DNA of 64,000 bases, taken from positions 1-64,000 of the forward strand of contig JAURMC010000003.1 in NCBI GenBank assembly GCA_030830895.1, in the 5' to 3' direction. Made by a program: the position numbers and the translations under genes. Shown here in pieces: positions 1 to 9,097 of the stretch. Within the stretch, counting starts at the first letter, position 1; each line of letters starts with the position of its first letter. Source of the DNA: Crocinitomicaceae bacterium (GTDB lineage Bacteria > Bacteroidota > Bacteroidia > Flavobacteriales_D > Crocinitomicaceae). The notes under the pieces are model-generated. The model saw nothing but the letters and a program-made list of their open reading frames with translations. It had not been told where the DNA came from and made no database searches.

Positions 1-2166
1 ATAGAGAATGGTGACCGACAGTGGAAATTACGAGTAAGCTCAGAAGGTGCGGAAGCGTTAAGTTTCTTATTTCAAACCTTTAAAATTTATGGAAACTCCA
101 AATTAGAAATTAAAAATAATCAAGGTGTTTTACTCCACCCAGTATTAACTCAAAAAAATGTTGAAGAACATTTCATGTACAATGCAGCGTTATGCCAAGG
201 AGATGAAATGGTAATTGTTTTAACGGAACCAAAAAATGTAACACCTTCAGAGATATTTATTGATCGTATCATTCACAACTACCGTTCAACACATACAAGC
301 ATTAATGAAAAAATCAATGAATCTGAAGCGTGTGAAGTGAATGTAAACTGTAGTCCCGTTGGTGACAATTGGCAAGACGAAAAACGTGGCGTAGCTAGAA
401 TTTACGTAGTTGAAGGGAACCAAGCAGGGTGGTGTACTGGATCATTAATAAATAATTTAGCCAATGATTGTAAGCCATTATTTTTAACAGCCTTACATTG
501 TGGAGTAAATTGTAGTGCTTCAGATTTCAACCAATGGAAATTTTACTTTCGATACGAATCCCCGAACTGCACTAATCCAAATACTGCAGGAACACTAGAT
601 GATTACTTCATTAGCGGGTGTGTAAAGCTTTCTGATTCCGGAGATGGCGGAGGCAGCTCTGGTTCAGACTTTTTATTGGTACAATTAGGAACCGCTGCAA
701 ATCAAGCAACCACGATTTCTACACTAAAATCCGCCAATTTTAATGCTTATTGGAATGGGTGGGATGCAAATAACACAGCCACTTCTGGAGGTGTTGGAAT
801 TCATCACCCGGCCGGAGATATTAAAAAAATCTCTACGTTCAGTGGAAATACGGTTTCTAGTACATGGGGAGGTACCCCTAATACACATTGGAGATTAATT
901 TGGACAGCAAATACTAACGGACATGGAGTAACCGAAGGCGGGTCATCCGGTTCCCCAATTTTTAATAATTCCTCAGGAAGAATTGTTGGTACGCTAACAG
1001 GTGGTGGATCTTTTTGTAATGCAACGAACCAACCTGATTTTTATGGTAAAGTTTCATACCACTGGATTTCTAACGGTACAACTAACAACCGTCGATTGAA
1101 ACCATACTTAGATCCTGCGAATACCGGCGCTTTAACACAAAATGGTTCTGCAGACCCATGTTCCTCGCCCTCTGTCCCTGTTGCTAATTTTATTGGTACA
1201 CCCACTACTGTAAACGTAGGAAATAATGTTACGTTCACTGATCAATCAACTGGGGTCCCAACGTCTTGGAACTGGACTATATCTGGAAGCGGATGGGCAT
1301 ATACAAGCGGCACTAGTGCAACCTCCCAAAATCCTGTTGTTACATTTAACACAGTAGGGATGTATACGATAACCCTTGTGGCCACGAACGCTTTGGGCAA
1401 TGATTCTGAAATTAAAACAAACTATATTAATGTTGTACAGCAAACTGGGCCGTGTACGCCTTCAATATCAAATGCCTGTGATGAGTTTATTGGCGGTGTT
1501 CAATTGAATACTTTAAACAACACTAGTTCATGTACTGCTGGAGGTTACGTTGACTATACCAACATGTCTACCACCCTTGCCAAAGGAACGGCGTACGCTG
1601 CCACAATTCTTCCTGGTATTGTAGGTCAAGCAAATCCTGGAGCTTATACAAACGATGAAATCGCGATTTGGATTGATTACAATAACGATATGGATTTCAA
1701 CGATGCGGGTGAGCAAATTGGATATGTATTAGTAGCCACTGGTTGGAGCAATGTATTTAATTTTACGGTCCCTATGTCTGCGGCTACCGGCCCCTTAACC
1801 ATGCGGGTGCGTATTTCATATTCTCCCGATGGCGCTATAGACCCTTGCGCAGTAGCCACGTTTGGTGAAACAGAAGATTATACTGTGATTTTAACCGGTC
1901 CAGCAGGAGTTAATCAACTAGATGCTAACTTAGTTTCTTTATATCCAAATCCAACTGAAAACAAAATAAGTATTCAAATGGGTGAATTAGCCAAAGAGAC
2001 GAATCACATTGATGTGGTTGATATCACAGGCAAAATAGTTTATCAGCTTACAAGAATTAACGGAACAATTGCTGAATTGGAACTAAACAACCTCGCCAAG
2101 GGGATTTACCATGTAGTTATTTCAACTAATCAAGGAACGATTACCAAACAAGTAGTTAAACAATAA
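1..2166 (+). CDS. Secreted trypsin-like serine protease with PKD, GEVED and T9SS type A sorting domain (5' truncated)
   Basis: The reading frame is open to the first base, so the gene begins before the window; the ATG at 175 is internal. The protease resembles lysyl-endopeptidase-type S1 enzymes. The catalytic His is in LTALHCG (codon at 496), the probable Asp in GSDFLLVQL (667) and the Ser in GGSSGSPI (946). A PKD domain follows (about 1174-1437), then a GEVED domain with the calcium-like acidic run DYNNDMDFND (about 1549-1900). The C-terminal T9SS type A domain starts near VSLYPNPTENK and ends in a basic tail (KQVVKQ). Several Cys residues suggest disulfides in the protease domain. Inference: an exported, cell-surface or released endopeptidase, probably made with a signal peptide and propeptide that lie off the left edge. 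Exact cleavage specificity cannot be read. Confidence 0.9.
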   Translation: MENGDRQWKLRVSSEGAEALSFLFQTFKIYGNSKLEIKNNQGVLLHPVLTQKNVEEHFMYNAALCQGDEMVIVLTEPKNVTPSEIFIDRIIHNYRSTHTSINEKINESEACEVNVNCSPVGDNWQDEKRGVARIYVVEGNQAGWCTGSLINNLANDCKPLFLTALHCGVNCSASDFNQWKFYFRYESPNCTNPNTAGTLDDYFISGCVKLSDSGDGGGSSGSDFLLVQLGTAANQATTISTLKSANFNAYWNGWDANNTATSGGVGIHHPAGDIKKISTFSGNTVSSTWGGTPNTHWRLIWTANTNGHGVTEGGSSGSPIFNNSSGRIVGTLTGGGSFCNATNQPDFYGKVSYHWISNGTTNNRRLKPYLDPANTGALTQNGSADPCSSPSVPVANFIGTPTTVNVGNNVTFTDQSTGVPTSWNWTISGSGWAYTSGTSATSQNPVVTFNTVGMYTITLVATNALGNDSEIKTNYINVVQQTGPCTPSISNACDEFIGGVQLNTLNNTSSCTAGGYVDYTNMSTTLAKGTAYAATILPGIVGQANPGAYTNDEIAIWIDYNNDMDFNDAGEQIGYVLVATGWSNVFNFTVPMSAATGPLTMRVRISYSPDGAIDPCAVATFGETEDYTVILTGPAGVNQLDANLVSLYPNPTENKISIQMGELAKETNHIDVVDITGKIVYQLTRINGTIAELELNNLAKGIYHVVISTNQGTITKQVVKQ

Positions 2167-2209
2167 GCAAGCATTTCATGCCCTTAAAGCCTTATTAGTG
2201 CTTTTTTAG

Positions 2210-2217
2210 TACTTTCG
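2210..2217 (+). promoter_or_regulatory. Putative -7 box for uvrC
   Basis: TACTTTCG is one mismatch from the Bacteroidota -7 consensus TAnnTTTG and ends 4 bases before the uvrC ATG, implying a leaderless or almost leaderless transcript. No TTG is seen at the -33 position. Confidence 0.4.
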
Positions 2218-2221
2218 CTTC

Positions 2222-4003
2222 ATGCGGATTGAAGTTTGCCATCCCGGATTTCTTACGCTCCTGCCCCAATCTCCTGGAGTCTACAAATACTATGACTCCA
2301 TCGGGAAATTGATCTATGTTGGCAAAGCCAAAAATCTAAAGAAAAGAGTCTCCAGTTATTTTAATAAAAAGCATGATGATGCTAAGACGAGAATTCTCGT
2401 TAGAAAAATTCAAGCGCTTGAAGTGATTCTGGTCGACTCGGAAATGGATGCATTGTTGTTAGAGAACAACCTCATCAAAGAAAGTAAACCCCGTTATAAC
2501 ATCTTATTAAAAGATGATAAATCATATCCATGGATATGTCTAAAAAAAGAGCCTTTTCCACGAGTTTTCATTACTCGGAAGAGATACGCTAATAAGGATG
2601 AATATTTTGGTCCCTATCCTAAAGGAAAAATTCATAGACAATTGTTAGATATAATCCATGAACTATATCCAATACGTACCTGTTCCCTAGATTTATCGCC
2701 CAAGAGCATTGAACAGAAATCATACAAAGTCTGTTTAGAATATCATTTAAAACGTTGCGATGGTCCATGTATCAATGCCTCGCTAATTGAACGTTATGAA
2801 GAATATGTTGCGGAAATCCGGTTACTTTTAAAAGGAAAAACTTTTTCTTTAATACAGGCCCTTAAACGACAAATGAATGAGCATGTAAGTAACTTAGAGT
2901 TTGAACAAGCTCATCTTGTTAAATCCAAAATCAACGTGCTCGAAGGATTTCATGCGAAGTCGGTAATGGTAAATAATCCAAAAATCAATTGTGATGTCTT
3001 GACTTTATCACTTGAGGATCATCTTGTTTATTATAATTACCTCTGGGTAAGGGAAGGACGTGTAGATTTCTCAGTTTCCGATCAAGTGATTCTTCCCATC
3101 AACGAATCTATGGACGACGTTGCTAAAATTATTTGGCATCAACTGTATATGGGATTTAATAGCAAAGAACATGAAATCATAAGTAATATTGATATTACGA
3201 ACGACCTACCTGGATTTCATTTTACTAAACCTATTAGAGGAGAAAAAGTCGACCTTGTTTCCTTCTCCTTAAAAAATATTAAGCAAAGAACCAATCAAAT
3301 AAAAACGCCAAAAAATGTTGTTAATGTCAGCGAACGCATTATAAACTTACAACAAGGATTGCGTTTACCTAACGTGCCTTATCACATTGAGTGTTTTGAT
3401 AATTCTAATTTTCAAGGAACTAATGCGGTGGCTGCGTGCGTGGTATTTAGAAACGGCTTGCCCGCTACTTCCGAATACCGTCATTTTAATATTAAAACCG
3501 TTGAAGGTCCAGATGACTTTGCCTCGATGAGGGAAATCGTTCAGAGACGTTATAAGCGCATGATAGCTGAACAACAAAAACTTCCCGACCTAATTGTAAT
3601 AGACGGCGGGAAAGGACAGCTTTCCGCAGCTTTAGAGGCACTAGAAAATTTAAATCTCAGAGGTACCGTTTCTATAATTGGTTTGGCAAAAAAGCTTGAA
3701 GATGTCTTTTTTCCTAATGATAAATATCCCATTCAACTGGACCGAAACAATCCTGGGCTACTTCTGCTACAACATATTCGAAATGAAGCCCATCGATTCG
3801 GAATTACACATCATCGGAATAAACGGAGTAACTCGTTTCTTAAGTCTGAATTCAATCAAATACCAGGTATTGGAGATAAATCTAGAGAAAAAATACAAGC
3901 TCATTTTGCAAGCTTAAGCCAATTTAAAAATGCCAGCTTTGAAGAACAAAATCAAAAACTAGGAAATAGTTTAGCAAATAAATTAAGGGCCTATTTAACT
4001 TAA
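2222..4003 (+). CDS. uvrC: Excinuclease ABC subunit C
   Basis: UvrC makes the 3' and 5' incisions around DNA lesions in nucleotide excision repair after UvrAB loading. The 593-residue length fits the family (about 600). The GIY-YIG nuclease domain is at residues 15-95 (PGVYKYYDSIGKLIYVGKAK), with a UVR/UvrB-interacting segment near 218-247. The C-terminal RNase H-like nuclease contains ECFDNSN (about 385) and LIVIDGGKGQLSAA (about 458), followed by FGITHHRNKR. A helix-hairpin-helix (IPGIGDKSREKI) lies near 548. The stop overlaps that of the convergent metalloprotease gene through a shared TTAA. uvrA and uvrB are not in the window. Confidence 0.97.
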   Translation: MRIEVCHPGFLTLLPQSPGVYKYYDSIGKLIYVGKAKNLKKRVSSYFNKKHDDAKTRILVRKIQALEVILVDSEMDALLLENNLIKESKPRYNILLKDDKSYPWICLKKEPFPRVFITRKRYANKDEYFGPYPKGKIHRQLLDIIHELYPIRTCSLDLSPKSIEQKSYKVCLEYHLKRCDGPCINASLIERYEEYVAEIRLLLKGKTFSLIQALKRQMNEHVSNLEFEQAHLVKSKINVLEGFHAKSVMVNNPKINCDVLTLSLEDHLVYYNYLWVREGRVDFSVSDQVILPINESMDDVAKIIWHQLYMGFNSKEHEIISNIDITNDLPGFHFTKPIRGEKVDLVSFSLKNIKQRTNQIKTPKNVVNVSERIINLQQGLRLPNVPYHIECFDNSNFQGTNAVAACVVFRNGLPATSEYRHFNIKTVEGPDDFASMREIVQRRYKRMIAEQQKLPDLIVIDGGKGQLSAALEALENLNLRGTVSIIGLAKKLEDVFFPNDKYPIQLDRNNPGLLLLQHIRNEAHRFGITHHRNKRSNSFLKSEFNQIPGIGDKSREKIQAHFASLSQFKNASFEEQNQKLGNSLANKLRAYLT

Positions 4004-6162
4004 TGTTTTATAAAAGGAAGTGAGGTTCTTCCATTACTTCCGAACAACAACAGGGTATATTTTCCTGCGGAAAGTTCTTTAATGTCCATCATAATAATAT
4101 TCTGGCCCGAATTAGACTTGATGCAATGTGCTTGCACTTGTTTTCCAGCCATATCCACGATTGTAGCGGTGAGCTCAGATGCTGAATTAGCCGTATAGGT
4201 GATCGATAGTTCGTTTTGAACAGGATTTGGAAACAAGGAAATGTTGCTTAGGTTTTGGTCTTCCTTCACCCCTAACACTAACGTATTAGATGGTGAGCCG
4301 TTATATAAATTGATATCATCTAAATAGAAGTTATTGCCCCCTTCCCCTTCGAATCGGAATTTCACTCGGAAATTTTGTTCGAAATAATTACTGGTGATGT
4401 TGGTCATATGTACTGTGGCCCAATCTGCCTGTGTTGCTGGTTTCCATGCACTAGCCACTGCCACTGAACTCAACTGAGACCCGCCTAAGGTTTTTCGCTG
4501 CACCCAATTTTCTCCACAATTTCCTGTGATAAATACTTTAAGGTATTCGTAGTCTGCTGCTAATTTTTTCCTGTAGGAGTAACGGAAACTTAGGGTAACT
4601 GTTCCATTTGCTGGAACCACTGACAAATCGATGGGAGAACTTATTAACTCATCGACATTCGACGCAGCTTGGCCAAAATTTACCAATTTCGCACATTGAT
4701 TTCCTGAGTAACCAGTTGTATTTTCAATGGTAAACGCATTATTATTTTCTTGATTTATGACTTCCCAATTAACTAAATTATTGAGTGATGCATACGTTTC
4801 AAATCCTTCCCAAAATGGAAGGTTGGCTGGGGCCGGTAATACGCGAATAAAGTTGTTTTTCACCTCAGAATCTGAAGTCGCACCATCCGTAGCAGTTAAT
4901 GAAACATTGTAAACACCTGGTGTATTGTAAGTGACGATTGGATCTTGAACCGTAGAAGTTGCAGGAGTTCCCCCTGTAAAAGCCCAATTCCATCCGTTCA
5001 CCAAATTATAGGATTCATCAGTAAATTGTAGCGTATCCCCTGCACAAATCGTAGTTCGTGTTGAAGAAAAGTCAGCCTTACACAAATAAGGAACCGCTCC
5101 TGCACCTACAGCACTTAAATTAGCTTGTGAAACCACATTGGCTCTTCCGGTATTGTTGCTTTGCAATGCTGTTCTCATACGTGTTTTTTGTCCTTGAGTA
5201 AACATTTTGGAGCAATATGAATAATCCATATAGTTTTCCACGTTATCACGTATATTAAATCCCCAATACGCATTATCTGAACTACAAGTATTTGAATTCA
5301 TAAGGCACGCTTGAACACCAATACAATTGGGTGTGTCTTGCACATTATCATCGGTTGAACAGCTCGTTGCATTACCAGGGTTATTGTTTGGCCCCCATGT
5401 GTGATCCAAATTTAACCAATGACCAACCTCGTGAGTTAAGGTCCGACTTGTTCCAACTGAGCTTGTTCCAATCGATCCAACATAATCATGAAGGACCCAA
5501 ATTCCATTAGTCATTTGAGTCGCAGACCAACCCGATGGTTTTGAGGTATACCCCGCTGCACCACCTATATCACCACAAATAAAAATATTTAAATATTTAT
5601 TTCCTGGCCAATTTCCATTATAAACGTCGTTCCCCGCAACGATCGCATCTACCTGATTTCCTCCATCAGAACCGTCATAACTTAAGGTAGATAAGGTCCT
5701 CGTAATCCCTTTAAAACATTGACCATTCGGCGCTTTAGTTGCTAATAAAAACTCTATTTCGATATCTGCTGGCATTCCTTGAAATTCAGCATGTACATTA
5801 TTTGCGTCTTGGTTCAACAAACGGTAGTCTCGATTTAATATATCTAAGGCATTTAAAATCTGTTCATCTGAAATATTTTCCACACCATTATTGTGTAACA
5901 CATGAAAAACTACCGGAATTTTGTAGACAGTTGCCTTTTGAATAGGCTTTTTAGAAAGCTGGATTTCTTCTAATGAGTCTATCATATGTTGATACTGATA
6001 TGCGGCATCAAGCATTAAAGAAGCCATTTTCTTATGTTGATGGCAATATTCTACCGATTCTCCTTCTCTAGCATTATTAGGATCAAATGTGTTTTTCGTT
6101 TTCACTTGAGCGCTAAAGCTTAATAAATAAAAAACAGCAAATAAGGTGTAAAAAGACTTCAT
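4000..6162 (-). CDS. Secreted M43 (pappalysin/cytophagalysin-type) metalloprotease with PKD and T9SS type A domain
   Basis: Start chosen at 6162, where MKSFYTLFAVFYLLSFSAQ is a good signal peptide; a 24-codon upstream extension to 6234 has no signal-like sequence and would precede the likely promoter (TATTTTAG, 6180-6187). The 720-residue product has the zinc motif HEVGHWLNLDH at about 244-254 and a Met-turn (NYMDYSYCSKMFT), diagnostic of M43. A PKD domain follows (about 370-450). Then comes a jelly-roll region starting FWEGFETY, like MAM or carbohydrate-binding modules. The T9SS type A tail begins at ISLFPNPVQNE. Inference: exported protease, transcribed divergently from the thioesterase. 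Its 3' end overlaps uvrC by 4 bases. Confidence 0.9.
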   Translation of the reverse strand: MKSFYTLFAVFYLLSFSAQVKTKNTFDPNNAREGESVEYCHQHKKMASLMLDAAYQYQHMIDSLEEIQLSKKPIQKATVYKIPVVFHVLHNNGVENISDEQILNALDILNRDYRLLNQDANNVHAEFQGMPADIEIEFLLATKAPNGQCFKGITRTLSTLSYDGSDGGNQVDAIVAGNDVYNGNWPGNKYLNIFICGDIGGAAGYTSKPSGWSATQMTNGIWVLHDYVGSIGTSSVGTSRTLTHEVGHWLNLDHTWGPNNNPGNATSCSTDDNVQDTPNCIGVQACLMNSNTCSSDNAYWGFNIRDNVENYMDYSYCSKMFTQGQKTRMRTALQSNNTGRANVVSQANLSAVGAGAVPYLCKADFSSTRTTICAGDTLQFTDESYNLVNGWNWAFTGGTPATSTVQDPIVTYNTPGVYNVSLTATDGATSDSEVKNNFIRVLPAPANLPFWEGFETYASLNNLVNWEVINQENNNAFTIENTTGYSGNQCAKLVNFGQAASNVDELISSPIDLSVVPANGTVTLSFRYSYRKKLAADYEYLKVFITGNCGENWVQRKTLGGSQLSSVAVASAWKPATQADWATVHMTNITSNYFEQNFRVKFRFEGEGGNNFYLDDINLYNGSPSNTLVLGVKEDQNLSNISLFPNPVQNELSITYTANSASELTATIVDMAGKQVQAHCIKSNSGQNIIMMDIKELSAGKYTLLLFGSNGRTSLPFIKH

Positions 6163-6179
6163 GTTTCTAGTTTTCTTTG

Positions 6180-6187
6180 CTAAAATA
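6180..6187 (-). promoter_or_regulatory. Putative -7 box for the M43 protease gene
   Basis: On the reverse strand this reads TATTTTAG, one mismatch from TAnnTTTG, and lies 17 bases before the chosen ATG at 6162. Its position supports that start over the upstream in-frame one at 6234. Confidence 0.35.
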
Positions 6188-6239
6188 CAATTTAATTTAC
6201 CCTGTTCAAACGCTACATGCTTATTAATGTTCATTTATC

Positions 6240-6247
6240 TATCTTTA
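6240..6247 (+). promoter_or_regulatory. Putative -7 box for the thioesterase gene
   Basis: TATCTTTA is one mismatch from TAnnTTTG and ends 4 bases before the ATG at 6252. It sits in the short divergent region shared with the M43 protease gene. Confidence 0.35.
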
Positions 6248-6251
6248 TCCC

Positions 6252-6773
6252 ATGAAAATAAAAAAAGCCAAAGAATCTATCTCAATAACTACATATGTTG
6301 TGCTTCCAAATGATACAAACTCACTCGGAAATTTATTTGGTGGGCAATTATTAGCGTGGATGGATGTGATTGCAAGTGTATCGGCACACCGTCATTGTAA
6401 ACGCGTTGTAGTTACCGCTTCAGTAAACAACGTCTCATTTAAGCGGCCTATTCCTCAATCATCTATTGTAACGCTTGAAGCAAAGGTTTCTAGAGCATTT
6501 AATAGCAGTATGGAAGTATTTGTGGATGTATTTGTTGAAGATCCCGTTACTGGAATTAGGGAGAAATGCAATCAAGCCATATATACATTTGTTGCTGTGG
6601 ATCAAAATGGTGGGCCGATTCAAGTGCCTGAATTAGCACCAGAATCTGAGGAAGAAGTTGAACGATTTCATGGTGCATTGAGGCGAAGGGAATTGAATTT
6701 AATCCTTGCTGGTAAACTGAAGCCGTCAGAAGCCTTGGAAATTAAAAAATTATTTTTTGATGATGCGTTATAA
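6252..6773 (+). CDS. Acyl-CoA thioesterase, hotdog fold (YciA/ACOT-like)
   Basis: This cytosolic enzyme should hydrolyse acyl-CoA thioesters to free acid and CoA. The hotdog motif appears near residues 19-38 as the PNDTNSLGNLFGGQLLAWMD segment, where the Asn/Asp-containing turn and the GG-x-LL-x-WMD helix are typical of the YciA/cytosolic acyl-CoA hydrolase group. VTASVNNVSFKRPIP is the conserved following strand. At 173 residues it is slightly longer than YciA because of a charged C-terminal helix (ESEEEVERFHGALRRRE). Its 3' end overlaps the start of the alpha/beta hydrolase gene, so the two are probably co-transcribed and translationally coupled. Substrate chain length cannot be judged. Confidence 0.88.
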   Translation: MKIKKAKESISITTYVVLPNDTNSLGNLFGGQLLAWMDVIASVSAHRHCKRVVVTASVNNVSFKRPIPQSSIVTLEAKVSRAFNSSMEVFVDVFVEDPVTGIREKCNQAIYTFVAVDQNGGPIQVPELAPESEEEVERFHGALRRRELNLILAGKLKPSEALEIKKLFFDDAL

Positions 6774-8169
6774 GCTTCTCTTTCTGTTCGGAATAAGTTA
6801 TTTTACAATATATGGACAATCGTTGTCGGGTACTTGGTTTGGATCATTAGTTGCTATGGGTCAAAAACTCCCATTAGTATTGCACCTAAGCGATAGTTCG
6901 GGTGTTTGGAGTGGAACACTTGATAGCCCAAAACAACAAGCAAATGGCATACCAATGTCTACAGTAAGTGTTAACGGCAATAAATTACGATTTACCATTG
7001 ACAAATTGCAAGCCTCTTATGAGGGGGAAATCAACGATTCAATGCTTATTTATGGTACGTTCAAACAAGGCACATTCAAAGCCGAACTCAATTTTAATCA
7101 ACTCGCAATTACAGAACAAGAGGGGGAAAAAATACAAGATCCCAAAGAACCTTTACCCTATTTACAAGAGGAAGTTCGAATTCAAAATCCAATAGGCAAT
7201 TTTTCTTTGAGTGGCACTTTGACTCGCCCCGAACAAAATAAATCAATTAAGATTCCGTGTGTTATTTTGATTACTGGAAGTGGGGCACAAGATCGTAATG
7301 AAGAGATTCTTGGGCATCGTCCGTTTCTTGTTATATCCGATAGATTAACGCTTGCTGGGTATGGCGTTCTACGTATGGATGATCGAGGAACCGGTAAATC
7401 TGAAGGTGTTTTTATCGGCGCTACTTCCGAAGATTTTGCAACAGACATTGAAGCTGCCCTTGCGTTTGTTAAAACGCTTCCTTATATAGATTCCCAGAAA
7501 ATCATTCTTATGGGACACAGTGAAGGAGGAATGATTGCGAACATAGTGGCGGCCAAACATCCTGAAGTATATGGCGTAGTTTCCTTGGCAGGACCAGGAG
7601 TCTTGGGTTCAACGCTCCTTATTGAACAACAGTATTTAATATCAACAGCAGTTGGAGCTTCCAAAAAAGAACTTGCACAAATGCGATCATTCTCAGAATC
7701 ATTCTTTCCATTGTTAACGCTAGACTCGCTACCTATTGTAAGGAAAAATGCAAAAGCCTTTTTAACGAAATATGCCAAATCAATAAATAAAAAAGAACTT
7801 CGTGAATATGGGTTAACAACCCGAACAGACTGGATTAATATGAATCTTGAGGCTTATGTAAATCCTTGGATGCTCTATTTTTTAAATTATAACCCCGTGG
7901 TCGATTTAAAGAAAATCGATTGTCATTATCTTGCATTGAACGGGACGACTGATTTACAGGTTCCAGCAAAAATGAATTTAGACGCGATTAATGCCTTTTG
8001 CAATCCTGGACCAGGAAAAATCAAAGAAATCAAAACACTCAATGGATTAAACCACCTGTTTCAGCCTTCTTTAACAGGAGATCCAAATGAATACGGGTCT
8101 AATGAAGTTACCTTTGATGACACAGCGATTAAAGAAATCCTTATATTTCTTCATAGAATAACGAAGTAA
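6760..8169 (+). CDS. Exported alpha/beta hydrolase (serine esterase-like)
   Basis: ATGs at 6760 and 6763 both lead into a signal-like segment (RYKLLFLFGISYFTIYG), inside the end of the thioesterase gene; either could be used. After a beta-rich N-terminal domain (residues 20-125, SGTWFGSLVAMGQ) comes an alpha/beta hydrolase. It has an oxyanion-type strand ILITGSGAQDRNE, DRGTGKSEG and the nucleophile elbow GHSEGGMIA (about residue 250). A late acidic residue in LNGTTDLQVPA and a His in LNGLNHLFQ complete the triad. Such proteins are annotated as periplasmic or membrane-anchored esterases or peptidases; the substrate is unknown. The 3' end overlaps the convergent glycosyltransferase gene by 29 bases. 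Confidence 0.82.
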   Translation: MMRYKLLFLFGISYFTIYGQSLSGTWFGSLVAMGQKLPLVLHLSDSSGVWSGTLDSPKQQANGIPMSTVSVNGNKLRFTIDKLQASYEGEINDSMLIYGTFKQGTFKAELNFNQLAITEQEGEKIQDPKEPLPYLQEEVRIQNPIGNFSLSGTLTRPEQNKSIKIPCVILITGSGAQDRNEEILGHRPFLVISDRLTLAGYGVLRMDDRGTGKSEGVFIGATSEDFATDIEAALAFVKTLPYIDSQKIILMGHSEGGMIANIVAAKHPEVYGVVSLAGPGVLGSTLLIEQQYLISTAVGASKKELAQMRSFSESFFPLLTLDSLPIVRKNAKAFLTKYAKSINKKELREYGLTTRTDWINMNLEAYVNPWMLYFLNYNPVVDLKKIDCHYLALNGTTDLQVPAKMNLDAINAFCNPGPGKIKEIKTLNGLNHLFQPSLTGDPNEYGSNEVTFDDTAIKEILIFLHRITK

Positions 8170-9097
8170 TTTGTTCAGAAATCATTACAGAATCCTGATT
8201 CATCATACACTTAAAATGACCTTTAGGACAGGTGTTATGTCCTATTTTGGAGCATGGTCGGCACGATAAATCACTCACTTGTGCATGAAAAACTAGTTCT
8301 GATTGGTATGGATACATGCCAAACGCGGGGACCGTGTTGCCCCAAATACACACCATGGGTTTGGCATAGAACGCTGCCAAATGCATTAGCCCGGTGTCGT
8401 TAGTTACCACCACTCTTGCTCTAGATAATACGGATGCCGCCTCTAAAAGAGTTGTTTTTCCTACAAATGAATAAATTGATGGGAAGTGTGCTTTCAGTGA
8501 ATTGGCCATTGGGATTTCCTTTTCACCTCCCAATAGTACAACTGGCATATTAATTCGTTCGATGGTTTCAATTAGTTTCGTTATCGGAAACTGTTTGGTT
8601 GAGAAAGTAGCACCTAATACCCAAGCCACATATTTTGAGGGTAATGGTTCTGACCCTTTGTCTTTATTTGTAAGCGTTAGGTTGACAACAGTTGGCCTAA
8701 CATTGGCGGCTTTCGCATAACGGTCCACTACATGTTCTTTTGGTAGTGTATTCCATTTCAAAGTAGTAAACAGGAACTTTTGGAAATTCAATTTACGAAA
8801 CCTATTCCATGTACCTTGGAACATTAAGGCTTGGAGTAACATGGTTCGTAAATTATTGTGTAAATCAATTACTAGATCATAACGTTCTCTCCTTAATTGT
8901 TGGGATGTTTTAAAAAGTGATTCTTGTAAAAATCGCGAATGAATATTAGTAGATAATAAATCCAAGACTGGTTTGTAGCTTGGTTTGGTTAAGAAATGAA
9001 TTTCCGCAAAAGGATACTTGTGCTTTAGCCCTTCGACTACTGGAAACGTTAACAAAATGTCTCCTATGGAGCTAAAACGTATGACAAGAATTTTCAC
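8141..9097 (-). CDS. Glycosyltransferase family 9 (heptosyltransferase-like)
   Basis: The N terminus KILVIRFSSIGDILLTFPV is the hallmark of GT9/ADP-heptose:LPS heptosyltransferases. The conserved C-terminal donor-binding region VVTNDTGLMHLAAFYAKPMVCIWG is also present. The 318-residue size is normal. The start codon is GTG (reverse complement of 9095-9097); no ATG fits the conserved N terminus. The stop of the upstream sensor kinase overlaps it (GTGA), indicating translational coupling. Likely role: adding a sugar to lipopolysaccharide core or a related surface glycan at the inner face of the inner membrane. It is the last gene of the operon starting at 13733. The Cys-rich C-terminal stretch (LSCRPCSKIGHNTCP) is seen in many members of this family. 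Confidence 0.9.
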   Translation of the reverse strand: MKILVIRFSSIGDILLTFPVVEGLKHKYPFAEIHFLTKPSYKPVLDLLSTNIHSRFLQESLFKTSQQLRRERYDLVIDLHNNLRTMLLQALMFQGTWNRFRKLNFQKFLFTTLKWNTLPKEHVVDRYAKAANVRPTVVNLTLTNKDKGSEPLPSKYVAWVLGATFSTKQFPITKLIETIERINMPVVLLGGEKEIPMANSLKAHFPSIYSFVGKTTLLEAASVLSRARVVVTNDTGLMHLAAFYAKPMVCIWGNTVPAFGMYPYQSELVFHAQVSDLSCRPCSKIGHNTCPKGHFKCMMNQDSVMISEQITSLFYEEI